In this document: positions 44,581 through 52,627 of the stretch, piece after piece
Layout: each line of letters opens with the position of its first letter
Numbering within the stretch: the first letter of the stretch is position 1
Source: Streptomyces sp. BV286
Lineage (GTDB): Bacteria > Actinomycetota > Actinomycetes > Streptomycetales > Streptomycetaceae
Direction: 5' to 3'
DNA length: 64,000 bases
Assembly (NCBI RefSeq): GCF_019090165.1
Contig: NZ_JAHRIB010000098.1
Span: 1-64,000 of the forward strand
Position numbers and translations under genes: made by a program
The notes under the pieces: model-generated
Databases searched by the model: none
Told to the model about the DNA's origin: nothing
Seen by the model: only the letters and a program-made list of their open reading frames with translations

Positions 44581-45387
44581 TCAGCCGTCCGCCGAGCGGT
44601 ACTTGCGGACCGCGAACGTCCGGAACGCCGCAATGATCAGCACGGACCAGATCACAGAGGCCCAGACGGGGTGCTGCATGGGCCACGCGTCCGACTGCAC
44701 AACACCTGGGTTTCCGAACAGCTCCCGGCAGGCCTGGACCGTGGCGCTGAAGGGGTTCCACTCAGCGATGTGGCGCAACCACGGGGTCATCTGGCTGGAG
44801 TCCACGAACGCGTTCGAGATGAACGTCACCGGGAACAGCCAGATGATCCCGCCGGAGGTCGCCGCCTCCGGGGTGCGCACGGACAGTCCGATCAGGGCGC
44901 CGATCCAGGTGAAGGCGTATCCGAGCAGGAGCAGCAGGGCGAAGCCGCCGAGGACCTTCCCCACGTTGGTGGGCTCCTCGGAGCCAGGGCGCCATCCCAC
45001 AAGCAGGGCGACGATCGCGAGGACAAGCAGCGTGATGAATGTCTGAACGAGATCGGCGACAGTACGTCCGGTCAGTACTGCGCCTCGGGCCATCGGGAGC
45101 GAGCGGAAGCGGTCGACGAGTCCCTTCTGCATGTCGTCGGCGATACCGGCGGCTGATCCCGCCGTGGCGAAGGTGACGGTCTGCGCGAAGATGCCAGCCA
45201 TCAAGAAGTTCTTGTAGATGTCCGGATCGGTAGAGCCCCCAACGCTCATCGAGCCGCCGAAGACGTACGTGAACAGCACCACGAACATCACTGGCTGGAT
45301 GACCCCAAAAAGGATCATCTCGGGAATTCGGGTCATGCGGATTAGGTTCCTGCGGGCGATGACCAGGGAGTCAGCCACCATGCTCAT
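44581..45387 (-). CDS. Complete ABC-2 permease (DrrB-type) carried by the element
   Basis: The 268-residue protein has six TM helices and the ABC-2 permease layout (ARRNLIRMTRIPEMILFG; LPMARGAVLTGRTVADLVQ; NPFSATVQACRELFGNPG). It is very similar to the interrupted host permease C-terminal fragment at 38902, with only scattered substitutions. Its ATG overlaps, as ATGA, the stop codon reached by the broken host permease after it runs into the element. It is therefore the third cistron after the ABC ATPase and can replace the lost subunit. The transporter likely exports a drug or lipid. Membrane location is certain; substrate is not. Confidence 0.92.
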   Translation of the reverse strand: MSMVADSLVIARRNLIRMTRIPEMILFGVIQPVMFVVLFTYVFGGSMSVGGSTDPDIYKNFLMAGIFAQTVTFATAGSAAGIADDMQKGLVDRFRSLPMARGAVLTGRTVADLVQTFITLLVLAIVALLVGWRPGSEEPTNVGKVLGGFALLLLLGYAFTWIGALIGLSVRTPEAATSGGIIWLFPVTFISNAFVDSSQMTPWLRHIAEWNPFSATVQACRELFGNPGVVQSDAWPMQHPVWASVIWSVLIIAAFRTFAVRKYRSADG

Positions 45388-45578
45388 GCGACCTGCTCCT
45401 TCCCGACGCTCATGCGCTGCTCTTGGGCGGGCAGCCAGTTGGATTGAATCGAAGCTCTGCGAAGAGGATTCGGAATTCTGATCAAATTCCGTTTGGCCAC
45501 GACCAGGGAGTCGCGGACGGACTGGCCGAGGGAGCCCCCCGGGGCCACGGTCCGCACGGCATCGGTGACGGCGCTCAC
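45384..45578 (-). pseudogene. Host ABC permease, N-terminal fragment reading into the element
   Basis: Starting at GTG 45578, which overlaps the ATPase stop as GTGA, the frame encodes SAVTDAVRTVAPGG and DSLVVAKRNLIRIPN, the cytosolic N-terminus of a DrrB permease. It then crosses the right junction and continues in foreign sequence (PLRRASIQSNWLPAQEQR) to a TGA that overlaps the intact permease ATG. The 64-residue product has no TM helix. It may survive only as a translational bridge between ATPase and new permease. Confidence 0.85.
45471..45491. repeat. Inverted repeat at the right attachment junction
   Basis: CGGAATT, 7 nt, AATTCCG: perfect 7-bp arms spanning the point where host permease sequence meets the element. 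Serine integrase sites are imperfect inverted repeats around a short core, so this may be part of the hybrid att site. Confidence 0.45.
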
Positions 45579-46588
45579 TTGGCGGCCTCCTTCTTGCGCT
45601 TGTGACCCTTGGCGTCTTCGGCGGTTTCGCCGTTGTCCTCGGCCTTCTCCTCGGCGAGGTGGCCCGTCAGCGACAGGAACACGTCGTCGAGGGTGGGGCG
45701 GCGCAGGCCGATGTCGTCGATCTCGATACCGCGGGCGTCCAGCTCGCGGATGACCTCGGCGAGCAGCTTCGCGCCGCCGGAGACGGGCACGGTGAGCCGG
45801 CGGGTGTGGTCCTCGACGGTGGTCTCCCCCTTGCCGAAGCCCCGCAGGACCTCGGTGGCGGTCCCGATGTGCTCGCGGTCGTGCACCACGACCTCCACGC
45901 GCTCGCCGCCGGTGCGGGCCTTGAGCTGGTCGGAGGTGCCGCGGGCGATGACCCGGCCGTGGTCGACCACGCAGATGTCGTGCGCGAGGTGGTCGGCCTC
46001 TTCGAGGTACTGGGTGGTCAGCAGCAGCGTCGTGCCGCCCGAGACCAACTGCTTGATGACCTCCCACAGCTGCTGGCGGTTGCGCGGGTCGAGGCCGGTC
46101 GTCGGCTCGTCCATGAACATGACCGGCGGCGAGACGACGAGCGCCGCCGCGAGGTCGAGCCGACGGCGCATACCGCCGGAGTACGTCTTCGCCGGCCTGT
46201 CGGCGGCGTCCGTGAGGTTGAACTGCTCCAGCAGCTCGACCGCGCGGACCTTCGCCTGCTTGGCCCGCATCTGGTAGAGCTGGCCGACCATGTGGAGGTT
46301 CTCGCGGCCGGTCAGGTACTCGTCGACCGCGGCGAACTGGCCGGACAGGCCGATCGAGCGCCGTACCTCGTTCGGATGCTTGAGCACGTCGATGCCCGCG
46401 ACGACGGCCCTGCCGCGGTCGGGCCGGAGCAGCGTGGTGAGACAGCGGACCGTGGTGGTCTTGCCCGCGCCGTTCGGCCCGAGCAGGCCCAGGACCGTGC
46501 CCTCCGGGACATCGAGATCGACGCCGTCGAGGGCCTTTACGTCGCCGAAGGTCTTCACCAGGCCTTCGGCGTAGATGGCGCCCGGCAT
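45575..46588 (-). CDS. ABC transporter ATP-binding protein, DrrA family
   Basis: The 337-residue protein has Walker A LGPNGAGKTTTVRC (near residue 35), the Q-loop region SGQFAAVDEYLTGRENL, signature YSGGMRRRLDLAAAL, Walker B VMFMDEPTTGLDP and H-loop LLLTTQYLEEAD. The C-terminal 100 residues match the DrrA extension, and a Lys/Glu-rich tail follows. DrrA proteins pair with a DrrB permease to export drugs or lipids. The stop overlaps the host permease start as GTGA. The gene is upstream of the junction, so the host promoter and ATPase are intact, and only the permease was changed. Confidence 0.93.
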   Translation of the reverse strand: MPGAIYAEGLVKTFGDVKALDGVDLDVPEGTVLGLLGPNGAGKTTTVRCLTTLLRPDRGRAVVAGIDVLKHPNEVRRSIGLSGQFAAVDEYLTGRENLHMVGQLYQMRAKQAKVRAVELLEQFNLTDAADRPAKTYSGGMRRRLDLAAALVVSPPVMFMDEPTTGLDPRNRQQLWEVIKQLVSGGTTLLLTTQYLEEADHLAHDICVVDHGRVIARGTSDQLKARTGGERVEVVVHDREHIGTATEVLRGFGKGETTVEDHTRRLTVPVSGGAKLLAEVIRELDARGIEIDDIGLRRPTLDDVFLSLTGHLAEEKAEDNGETAEDAKGHKRKKEAAK

Positions 46589-46708
46589 GTGAGTCTCCCA
46601 AGGGGTTGGGGGTCCAGCGGAAAGTGACTAGTTTTGCCCTGCTCTGCCTCGCACGGCGAGCGAATATCCGGCGCACCCCGGGCAGCCCAGTGACGAGGGA
46701 CACACCAT

Positions 46709-46726
46709 AACGCGATGTATCGCGTT
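46709..46726. promoter_or_regulatory. Perfect palindrome upstream of the ABC operon
   Basis: AACGCGAT-GT-ATCGCGTT: 8-bp arms around 2 nt, about 120 bp before the ATPase ATG. It is an AT/CG-balanced site in a GC-rich region and a strong candidate repressor operator (PadR- or MarR-like spacing). The cognate regulator is not adjacent. Confidence 0.55.
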
Positions 46727-46784
46727 TCCTCAAGTAGTTTTCCGTACGCGCTCCTGCGCCCGGATCCCGGCCTGAATTCCGCCC

Positions 46785-46812
46785 GGATCCGGCCTGGGTT
46801 CCGGCCGGATCC
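46785..46812. terminator. ilvA terminator within GGATCCGG repeats
   Basis: GGATCCGGCC and GGCCGGATCC are perfect 10-nt arms around an 8-nt loop. The area 46757-46838 holds four imperfect copies of a CCCGGATCCCGGCC-like unit, giving alternative hairpins downstream of ilvA. Confidence 0.55.
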
Positions 46813-46859
46813 TGTACGGATCCCGGCCGGTCCCGGCAGGCGCACACGGCCGCCCGACC

Positions 46860-48089
46860 TCAGTCGATGACCGTGTAACCCGCCTGCCGCAGCGCCGCGT
46901 TCACGTCGGCGCAGTGCTCCGGACCCTTCGTCTCCAGGTGCAGCTCGACCTCCACCTCCGTGAGCCCGAGCCGCGGATCGGTCCGTACGTGGCTCACGTC
47001 GAGGACGTTGGCGTCCACCGCTGACAACACCCCGAGAAGCGTGGCCAGGGCGCCGGGACGGTCCGTCAGCCGCAGCGTCACCGCGAGGTAGCGGCCGCCC
47101 GCGGCCATGCCGTGGCGCAGGATGCGCTGCATCAGCAGCGGGTCCACGTTGCCGCCGGACAGCAGCGCGACGACCGGGCCCTCGTAGGCGTCCGGCTCGC
47201 TCATGATCGCCGCGACGGGACTCGCGCCCGCGGGCTCTACGACGAGCTTGGCCCGCTCCAGGCAGAGCAGCAGCGCACTGGACAGCGCGTCCTCGGAGAC
47301 CGTACGGACCTCGTCCACCAGTTCCTCGACGATCCGGAACGGCACGTCCCCGGGCCGCCCCACCTTGATCCCGTCGGCCATCGTCGCCGGGTTCTCGACC
47401 GACAGCGGGCGCCCGGCCGCCAGCGAGGGCGGGTAGGCGGCGGCGCCCGCCGCCTGCACGCCCACGATCCGTACGTCCGGTCGCAGGGCCTTCACCGCGA
47501 CGGCGATGCCCGCGGCGAGTCCGCCGCCGCCGATCCCGACGACGATCGTGCGCACCTCGGGGCACTGTTCCAGGATCTCCAGGCCGACCGTGCCCTGCCC
47601 GGCGATGATGTCGGGGTGGTCGAAGGGGTGGATGAAGACGGCGCCCGTCTCGGCCGCGTACTCCTGCGCGGCGGCCAGCGTCTCGTCCACGACCGTGCCG
47701 TGCGTGCGCACCTCGGCGCCGTAGTGCCGGGTCGCCGCGACCTTCGGCAGCGGGGCGCCACTGGGCATGAACACCGTGGAGCGCACACCGAGCAGCGAGG
47801 AGGCCAGGGCGACGCCCTGCGCGTGGTTCCCGGCGCTGGCCGCGACCACCCCGGCCGCCCGCTCCTCGGGAAGGAGTCCGGCGATCCGCACGTACGCGCC
47901 GCGCAGTTTGAACGAACCGGTGCGCTGGAGGTTCTCGCACTTGAAGTGGACAGGGGCCCCCACCAGCCCGGACAGGTGCCTGCTGCCCTCCATGGCGGTC
48001 ACCCGCGCCACGCCCGTGAGCATCTTCTGGGCGCCGCGTACGTCGTCGAGGGTCACCAGCGGCAAGGAGTCAGCCGTGCGGTAGCTCAT
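46860..48089 (-). CDS. ilvA: Threonine ammonia-lyase with ACT domain
   Basis: The 409-residue fold-type II PLP enzyme has the Schiff-base lysine in RTGSFKLRGAY (Lys61) and the phosphate-binding loop VGIGGGGLAAG. It ends in an ACT domain (residues about 330-409: LAVTLRLTDRPGALATLLGV). The class deaminates threonine to 2-oxobutyrate, feeding isoleucine synthesis or catabolism. A single ACT domain and about 410 residues match the shorter, often valine/isoleucine- or AMP-responsive form. I prefer ATG 48089 (MSYRTADSLPLVTLDDV) over GTG 48095. It is monocistronic and divergent from the MarR gene. Confidence 0.92.
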   Translation of the reverse strand: MSYRTADSLPLVTLDDVRGAQKMLTGVARVTAMEGSRHLSGLVGAPVHFKCENLQRTGSFKLRGAYVRIAGLLPEERAAGVVAASAGNHAQGVALASSLLGVRSTVFMPSGAPLPKVAATRHYGAEVRTHGTVVDETLAAAQEYAAETGAVFIHPFDHPDIIAGQGTVGLEILEQCPEVRTIVVGIGGGGLAAGIAVAVKALRPDVRIVGVQAAGAAAYPPSLAAGRPLSVENPATMADGIKVGRPGDVPFRIVEELVDEVRTVSEDALSSALLLCLERAKLVVEPAGASPVAAIMSEPDAYEGPVVALLSGGNVDPLLMQRILRHGMAAGGRYLAVTLRLTDRPGALATLLGVLSAVDANVLDVSHVRTDPRLGLTEVEVELHLETKGPEHCADVNAALRQAGYTVID

Positions 48090-48233
48090 GACCACCAGTC
48101 TCGCAGTTCACACCGCGCGACAGCGGCCGTGACCAACGTCCGAGACCGGTTTGCTCAGCGCCGGTACGGCCCGCCCCCCGTCCGCGTACTCTGTCCCCCA
48201 ACCCAGCCCCACGCATGAATAGAGCCCCCGGCC

Positions 48234-48752
48234 ATGCCCACAACACCTGAAATGTCGATGGACATGACGACCGTCGGTGACACCGGTCTTCTGGAAACGC
48301 TGCAGCACGAGGTCGCGGTGTTCGCCCGCCGTGCCGAACAGACCCGGCTCGGCGGGGTCGGTCAGGTGCGCAACTCCATGGACCGCGCCGCGTATCTGCT
48401 GCTCAACCGCCTCGACAAGGAGGGGCCGATGGGCGTCAAGGCACTCGCCGCGAGCATGGGCATCGACTCGTCGACGGTCACCCGGCAGGTGGCCCCGCTG
48501 GTCGACACCGGGCTCGTCAAGCGCACCTCCCACCCGGAGGACGGGCGTGCCGTGGTGCTCCAGCTGTCGCCGCGCGGCCTGTCCCGCCTGGAGGAAGTGC
48601 GGTCCTCAAGACGTCAGTTGATGGCCGAACTGACTCAGGAGTGGGCACCCGAGGAGCGCGAGGCCTTCTGCACGCTGCTCACCCGCTTCAACACCGCACT
48701 CTCCACCCGGATGGCCGCGTCGCCGTCCGTGGAGGCCCCGGCCCCTTCCTGA
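48234..48752 (+). CDS. MarR family transcriptional regulator
   Basis: The 172-residue protein has a winged helix (LAASMGIDSSTVTRQVAPLVDTGLV and HPEDGRAVVLQLSPRG, the wing with the conserved D-x-R) between helical dimerisation segments. Starts at 48234 or the internal ATG codons at 48252 and 48258 are possible. Its target is unknown. It is divergent from ilvA by 144 bp, so mutual regulation is conceivable, and it is not obviously co-transcribed with the next gene. Confidence 0.9.
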   Translation: MPTTPEMSMDMTTVGDTGLLETLQHEVAVFARRAEQTRLGGVGQVRNSMDRAAYLLLNRLDKEGPMGVKALAASMGIDSSTVTRQVAPLVDTGLVKRTSHPEDGRAVVLQLSPRGLSRLEEVRSSRRQLMAELTQEWAPEEREAFCTLLTRFNTALSTRMAASPSVEAPAPS

Positions 48753-48981
48753 CCGGCCCGCCGCGCGGTGCCCCGCCCGCGACCGCGCCCGCCCGGCCGT
48801 CAGGTTCCGGCGCCCCGCGTCGGCGCCCGGCTTCGGCTCGGGCCACTCGAACGGCGCCACCGCGTGCTCGTGCCGCGCCGTCCCGCCGGTTTCCCCGGTG
48901 CGCTCCCTCCTCGTCCCGTGCCGTCGCACACCGTCTCGTACCGGCCTCTTGACCAGGGGCCCACGCCTGGCCTCATATGAG

Positions 48982-49033
48982 ACCGGGCCCTGTCGTACGC
49001 GGCTGTCCCCGGCGTACGCATCCAGGGCCCGGT
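48982..49033. promoter_or_regulatory. Long two-step hairpin before the sigma-like gene
   Basis: An outer perfect 11-bp stem (48982-48992 with 49023-49033) encloses an inner 7-bp stem (48994-49000 with 49012-49018). It lies 230 nt after the MarR stop and 22 nt before the next GTG, so it may be a terminator or a leader structure. Otherwise 48753-48981 shows nothing recognisable. Confidence 0.45.
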
Positions 49034-49054
49034 TCCCCACCGTCGGGAGGCACG

Positions 49055-49564
49055 GTGCGAGAGCGGCAGGCGTCCCGGAACGCCCGCCGTGCCCGGGAGT
49101 TCAAGGCATTCGTCGCGGGCGCGGGAGGGCGGCTGCTGCATGCCGCGACGCTGCTCACCGCGGAGCCCCCGGACGACAACCCGCGCGCGCGGCGCCTGCT
49201 CACCGCGGCCCTGGCCCACACGTACGCCACCTGGGACCGGCTGCACGGTGAGGACCCGTACGACCGGACCCGGCAGCACCTGGCCGTGCGCTTCGCGCGC
49301 GGGGCCTGGCACCAGTACGGCGGCTTCGGCCGGGCCCACACCCGCGGCCGCCCGGACCACGGCAGCGTCCTGTACTGCCTCACGCCGCAGGAACGGCTGA
49401 TCCTCGTGCTGCGCATGTACGAGGGCGTCGCCGAGGAGCAGGCCGCGGCACTGCTGGGGCTGCCCACCGAGCGGGTACGGGCCATCTGCGCCCGCGCCAT
49501 GGCCACGCTGCTGCATCCGCCGCGGGAGGCCACCCCGGTGATCGCGAAGGTGGCGCCCTCATGA
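49055..49564 (+). CDS. Sigma-70 region 4-containing protein (ECF-like)
   Basis: The 169-residue protein has a helical N-terminal part (EFKAFVAGAGGRLLHAATLLTAE) resembling the region-2 start of SigE-type ECF factors but lacking the usual acidic -10-reading segment. Its C-terminal region 4 is clear (LTPQERLILVLRMYEGVAEEQAAALLGLPTERVRAICARA). The GTG at 49055 has GGGAGG 4 nt upstream. It overlaps a small membrane protein gene by ATGA, the usual arrangement of sigma and anti-sigma genes. Because region 2 is degenerate it may be a regulator rather than a true sigma factor. Confidence 0.72.
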   Translation: MRERQASRNARRAREFKAFVAGAGGRLLHAATLLTAEPPDDNPRARRLLTAALAHTYATWDRLHGEDPYDRTRQHLAVRFARGAWHQYGGFGRAHTRGRPDHGSVLYCLTPQERLILVLRMYEGVAEEQAAALLGLPTERVRAICARAMATLLHPPREATPVIAKVAPS

Positions 49565-49812
49565 GCCCGGTGAACCGCAGGGAGGCCGATGTCCGGCGCA
49601 TCCTGGAGGAGCCCCAGCCGCCCGTACCGCCCGAGCTGTACCCGGAGGCCGTGCGCAGGGGCGGGCGGATGCTGCGCCGTCGAAGGGCCGCGCTCCTGCT
49701 GATCTGGCTGCTGCTGCTCGCGGCGGCCGTGGCCTTCGTGGTGTGGGCGTCGATCGCCCAGCCGTGGGTGGAGCCGCCGTCGGAGACGACTCCACCGCTG
49801 ACCGGCTGGTGA
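49561..49812 (+). CDS. Small membrane protein, possible anti-sigma partner
   Basis: The 83-residue protein has a charged cytosolic N-terminus (about 40 residues, READVRRILEEPQPPVPPEL), an arginine stretch and one TM helix (ALLLIWLLLLAAAVAFVVW), then a short outside tail. It overlaps the sigma-like gene by 4 nt. A single-TM protein with a short cytosolic segment coupled to a sigma-like gene suggests anti-sigma function, though no zinc-binding ZAS motif is present. Confidence 0.7.
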   Translation: MSPVNRREADVRRILEEPQPPVPPELYPEAVRRGGRMLRRRRAALLLIWLLLLAAAVAFVVWASIAQPWVEPPSETTPPLTGW

Positions 49813-49960
49813 GGGCGACGGCCGACGGCGAACCGGTGAGGACCGCCGAAACCCTCCGCCGGCCGCCGAAGACCCGTGTCTCTGCCTGCCCCGGCCCAAG
49901 AACGCCACGGGCCTGCAGCGCGTCGCGCCCGGGCTTGCGGGCTTCGCGGGCCGCGGTCGG

Positions 49961-51115
49961 CTAGCCCAGGGCCTGCTTGAGGTCCTCAAGGAGGTCGTCG
50001 ACGTTCTCGATGCCTACGGAGAGGCGTACGAGGTCGGCGGGGACCTCCAGGAGGGACCCGGCCACGGACGCGTGCGTCATGCGCCCCGGGTGCTCGATCA
50101 GGGACTCGACGCCGCCCAGGGACTCGCCCAGCGTGAACACCTTGGCGCGGTTGCAGACCTCGACGGCCGCCTCCTCGCCGCCTTCGACTTGGAAGGAGAC
50201 CATGCCACCGAACGACCTCATCTGCTTGGCGGCGATCTCGTGGCCGGGGTGCTCCGGGAGGCCCGGGTACAGGACACGCGTCACGCGCGCGTGCCGGGTG
50301 AGCATCTCGGCGACCTTGGTCGCGTTCTCGCTGTGCCGGTCCATGCGGACGGCGAGCGTCTTGATGCCGCGCAGCACCAGCCAGGCGTCCATGGGACCGG
50401 CCACCGCGCCCATCGCGTTCTGGTGGTAGGCCAGCTCCTCGCCGAGGGCCTGGTCGCCCACCACGAGGGCACCGCCGACGACGTCGGAGTGGCCGCCCAT
50501 GTACTTGGTCAGCGAGTGCACGACGACGTCCGCGCCGAGCGCGAGCGGCTGCTGGAGGTACGGGCTGGCGAAGGTGTTGTCGACGACGAGCTTCGCGCCG
50601 GCCTCACGCGCGATGTGTGAGAGGGCGGCGATGTCGGTGATGCCGAGGAGCGGGTTGGAGGGGGTCTCCACCCAGACGGCCTTGGTCTTCGGGGTGATGG
50701 CGGCCCGCACGGCCGCGGGGTCGCTGGTGTCGGCGACCGACCACTCCACCCCCCACCGCGAGACGACCTTCGCGAAGAGGCGGAACGTGCCGCCATACGC
50801 GTCGTTGGGGATGACCACGTGGTCGCCGGGGCTGAGCAGCGTACGCAGCAGGCAGTCCTCGGCCGCCAGTCCGGACGCGAACGCGAGCCCGCGGCGGCCG
50901 CCCTCCAGGGCCGCGAGGTTCTCCTCCAGGGCGGTCCTGGTGGGGTTGGCGCTGCGGCTGTACTCGTAGCCGCCGCGCAGACCGCCGACGCCGTCCTGCT
51001 TGTAGGTCGAGACCTGGTAGATCGGCGGGACGACCGCGCCGGTGAGGGGATCGGCGGTGTTGCCCGCGTGGATCGCCACGGTTTCGAAGTGCTGGCTGAT
51101 GTGCCTGTCGCTCAT
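49961..51115 (-). CDS. metB: Cystathionine gamma-synthase / gamma-lyase family enzyme
   Basis: The 384-residue fold-type I PLP enzyme has the Schiff-base lysine in [18 protein letters not shown] (near residue 200), [15 protein letters not shown] (phosphate binding) and the C-terminal RMTHASV and LVRLSVGIE motifs of the Cys/Met-metabolism family. Actinobacterial members of this subgroup act as cystathionine gamma-synthase and often also as gamma-lyase, linking cysteine and homoserine metabolism. ATG 51115 gives the typical start [19 protein letters not shown]. It is divergent from the 51317 gene. Confidence 0.92.
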   Translation of the reverse strand: MSDRHISQHFETVAIHAGNTADPLTGAVVPPIYQVSTYKQDGVGGLRGGYEYSRSANPTRTALEENLAALEGGRRGLAFASGLAAEDCLLRTLLSPGDHVVIPNDAYGGTFRLFAKVVSRWGVEWSVADTSDPAAVRAAITPKTKAVWVETPSNPLLGITDIAALSHIAREAGAKLVVDNTFASPYLQQPLALGADVVVHSLTKYMGGHSDVVGGALVVGDQALGEELAYHQNAMGAVAGPMDAWLVLRGIKTLAVRMDRHSENATKVAEMLTRHARVTRVLYPGLPEHPGHEIAAKQMRSFGGMVSFQVEGGEEAAVEVCNRAKVFTLGESLGGVESLIEHPGRMTHASVAGSLLEVPADLVRLSVGIENVDDLLEDLKQALG

Positions 51116-51216
51116 GGGCACCGAGGGTAATGCGCCCGCGGGGATTGTGGCGGCGGGCGGCCGGACACCGGGCCGCGGACCACCCGCCGGCCTCGCCCTC
51201 CCCGCCCCTCTTCCCG

Positions 51217-51250
51217 TCCCTCCCGCCATCCCTCCCGCCGTCCCTCCCGC
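51217..51250. repeat. 12-bp polypyrimidine tandem repeat
   Basis: Almost three copies of TCCCTCCCGCCR in the metB / 51317 intergenic region. The strong purine/pyrimidine strand asymmetry could favour unusual DNA structure. No clear function. Confidence 0.6.
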
Positions 51251-51316
51251 AAGGTTTTCCACAGGAGCGGCCGACCTGGTTGGCCAATTGTCGGACGCGT
51301 CTGGTTCGCTTGTCGT

Positions 51317-52435
51317 ATGGAGATTCTCTGGGTCCTGATGGCGCTGCTCATGATCGGGTTCGCCCTGGGGCCGATCCTGAGGCGCAGGCGTGCCGGAATC
51401 ACGCAGGTCGCCCCCGGCGACCCGGACGCCGCCGACCCGGCGAACTACGGCTTCCTGCGCCAGGAGGAGCTGGACATCCGTATGCCCGGCCCCGACCAGG
51501 ATCTGCTGGAGGTCCTCGACCTGGTGCAGCGCGGCCAGGACTACCGCGCGGCCTCCCAGCTCCTCGCGGGCACGGAGTCGGAGGGCGAGCGGCGCTGGCA
51601 GCGCGTCCAGGCCTTCGCGGGCGCCGCCTCGCTGGAGCTGCAGCAGCGCCCCGGGGGCGTGAGCGACAGCCCCGGCGGCCAGTGGCTGCGGGTGTGGCGT
51701 GCCGAGAAGCCCAAGGACGCGGGCGGCGCCGCCGTGCACGCCGAGTTCCTGGTGCAGCAGGCGTGGCGCACGTCGACGCCGGGGACCGACGAGTTCCGGA
51801 TCATCATGGAGGAGGCGCGGTCGGCCTGCGGCGAGGCAGCACTGCTGGCACCGGGCGACCCGATTCCGTACATCATCGAGCTGTCGGTGGCCCGCGGGCT
51901 CGCGTACACCCAGCCGGAGTTCGAGAAGCTCTGGCTGAAGATCCTCGACAGGGCGCCCGCGCATATGGGGGCACATCTGGCGGCCCTGCACTACTGGTGC
52001 GAGAAGTGGCACGGGTCACGGGAGACGGCGTACTCGTTCGCGGAGGCGGCCGCGGCGCGCGCCCCCCAGGGGTCCCTCCTCGCCGCCATGCCGCTCTTCG
52101 CGGTCTTCGAGCACCTTCCTGAGGTGAATCTCGTCAGCGGCTTCTACCAGAGCGAGGTCGTGACCAAGGCGGTCCACGGCGGGCTGTTCGCGGTCCATTC
52201 GGCCCGCTCCGACGACCCGATGCTCGCGCACGTCCGCCATCTGCTGATCTTCTTCCTGGTCCGCGGCGAGCGCTGGTCGGAGGCGATGAACCAGCTGGTG
52301 CACGTCGACGGCCATGTGGGCGCCCTCCCGTGGACGCTGACGTCGGACCCGGCGGCGGACTACGCGGTGTACCGGGCCCTGGCGGTGGCGGGATACGAGG
52401 CGAACGGCGGCAGTCCGGCCACGCTGTCGCGCTGA
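51317..52435 (+). CDS. Membrane-anchored conserved protein of unknown function
   Basis: The 372-residue protein has one N-terminal TM helix (EILWVLMALLMIGFALGPIL, residues 2-21) followed by RRRR, then a long cytosolic helical domain. A Trp-containing conserved block (YWCEKWHGSRETAYSFAEAA) and repeated Ala/Leu helices suggest a TPR-like or DUF4034-like fold. Actinobacteria carry many such proteins beside metB, with no known role. ATG 51317 has no strong Shine-Dalgarno site. Confidence 0.75.
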   Translation: MEILWVLMALLMIGFALGPILRRRRAGITQVAPGDPDAADPANYGFLRQEELDIRMPGPDQDLLEVLDLVQRGQDYRAASQLLAGTESEGERRWQRVQAFAGAASLELQQRPGGVSDSPGGQWLRVWRAEKPKDAGGAAVHAEFLVQQAWRTSTPGTDEFRIIMEEARSACGEAALLAPGDPIPYIIELSVARGLAYTQPEFEKLWLKILDRAPAHMGAHLAALHYWCEKWHGSRETAYSFAEAAAARAPQGSLLAAMPLFAVFEHLPEVNLVSGFYQSEVVTKAVHGGLFAVHSARSDDPMLAHVRHLLIFFLVRGERWSEAMNQLVHVDGHVGALPWTLTSDPAADYAVYRALAVAGYEANGGSPATLSR

Positions 52436-52627
52436 GCAGGCCCGGGGCGCGCCCTCCGCCGCCCCGGACGGCGCTCATGCACTCCGCTGTTGCGCTCCTC
52501 CGGCGCCGTCCGCGCCCGGCGCCCTTCTAAACGGCATCGGGCGACCGCCGGCCCCGCAGGCGCGGGAAGTCCCGGCTGCGGAGCCTCGGCCGGTCGTCTC
52601 CGGGCTCCGCCGGGCCGCCTCGCGCGG

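Larger units (their letters stand above)
39616..45477. mobile_element. 5.9-kb integrative element inserted in an ABC permease gene
   Basis: Boundaries are inferred from where the host permease is interrupted. The left edge lies at 39616-39620, directly beside the recombinase stop; the right edge at about 45473-45477. Both edges share GAATT. The element contains a large serine recombinase, a dead IS5-type transposase, an HTH protein, three small unknown genes and a complete permease paralogue. No replication or conjugation genes are visible, so it is a minimal integrating islet. Joining the flanks at GAATT leaves the host frame off by one base, so the precise crossover is unresolved. Confidence 0.75.

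Noticed and set aside
44279..44761. 160-codon minus-strand frame over the terminator region
   Set aside because: It overlaps the 3' end of the permease, both hairpins and the 44143 gene, and has no recognisable pattern.
45440..45452. GATTCAA as the attachment core (also seen near 39602-39612)
   Set aside because: It keeps reading phase, but then FGL in the left fragment, which matches the permease paralogue, would have to be element sequence by chance.
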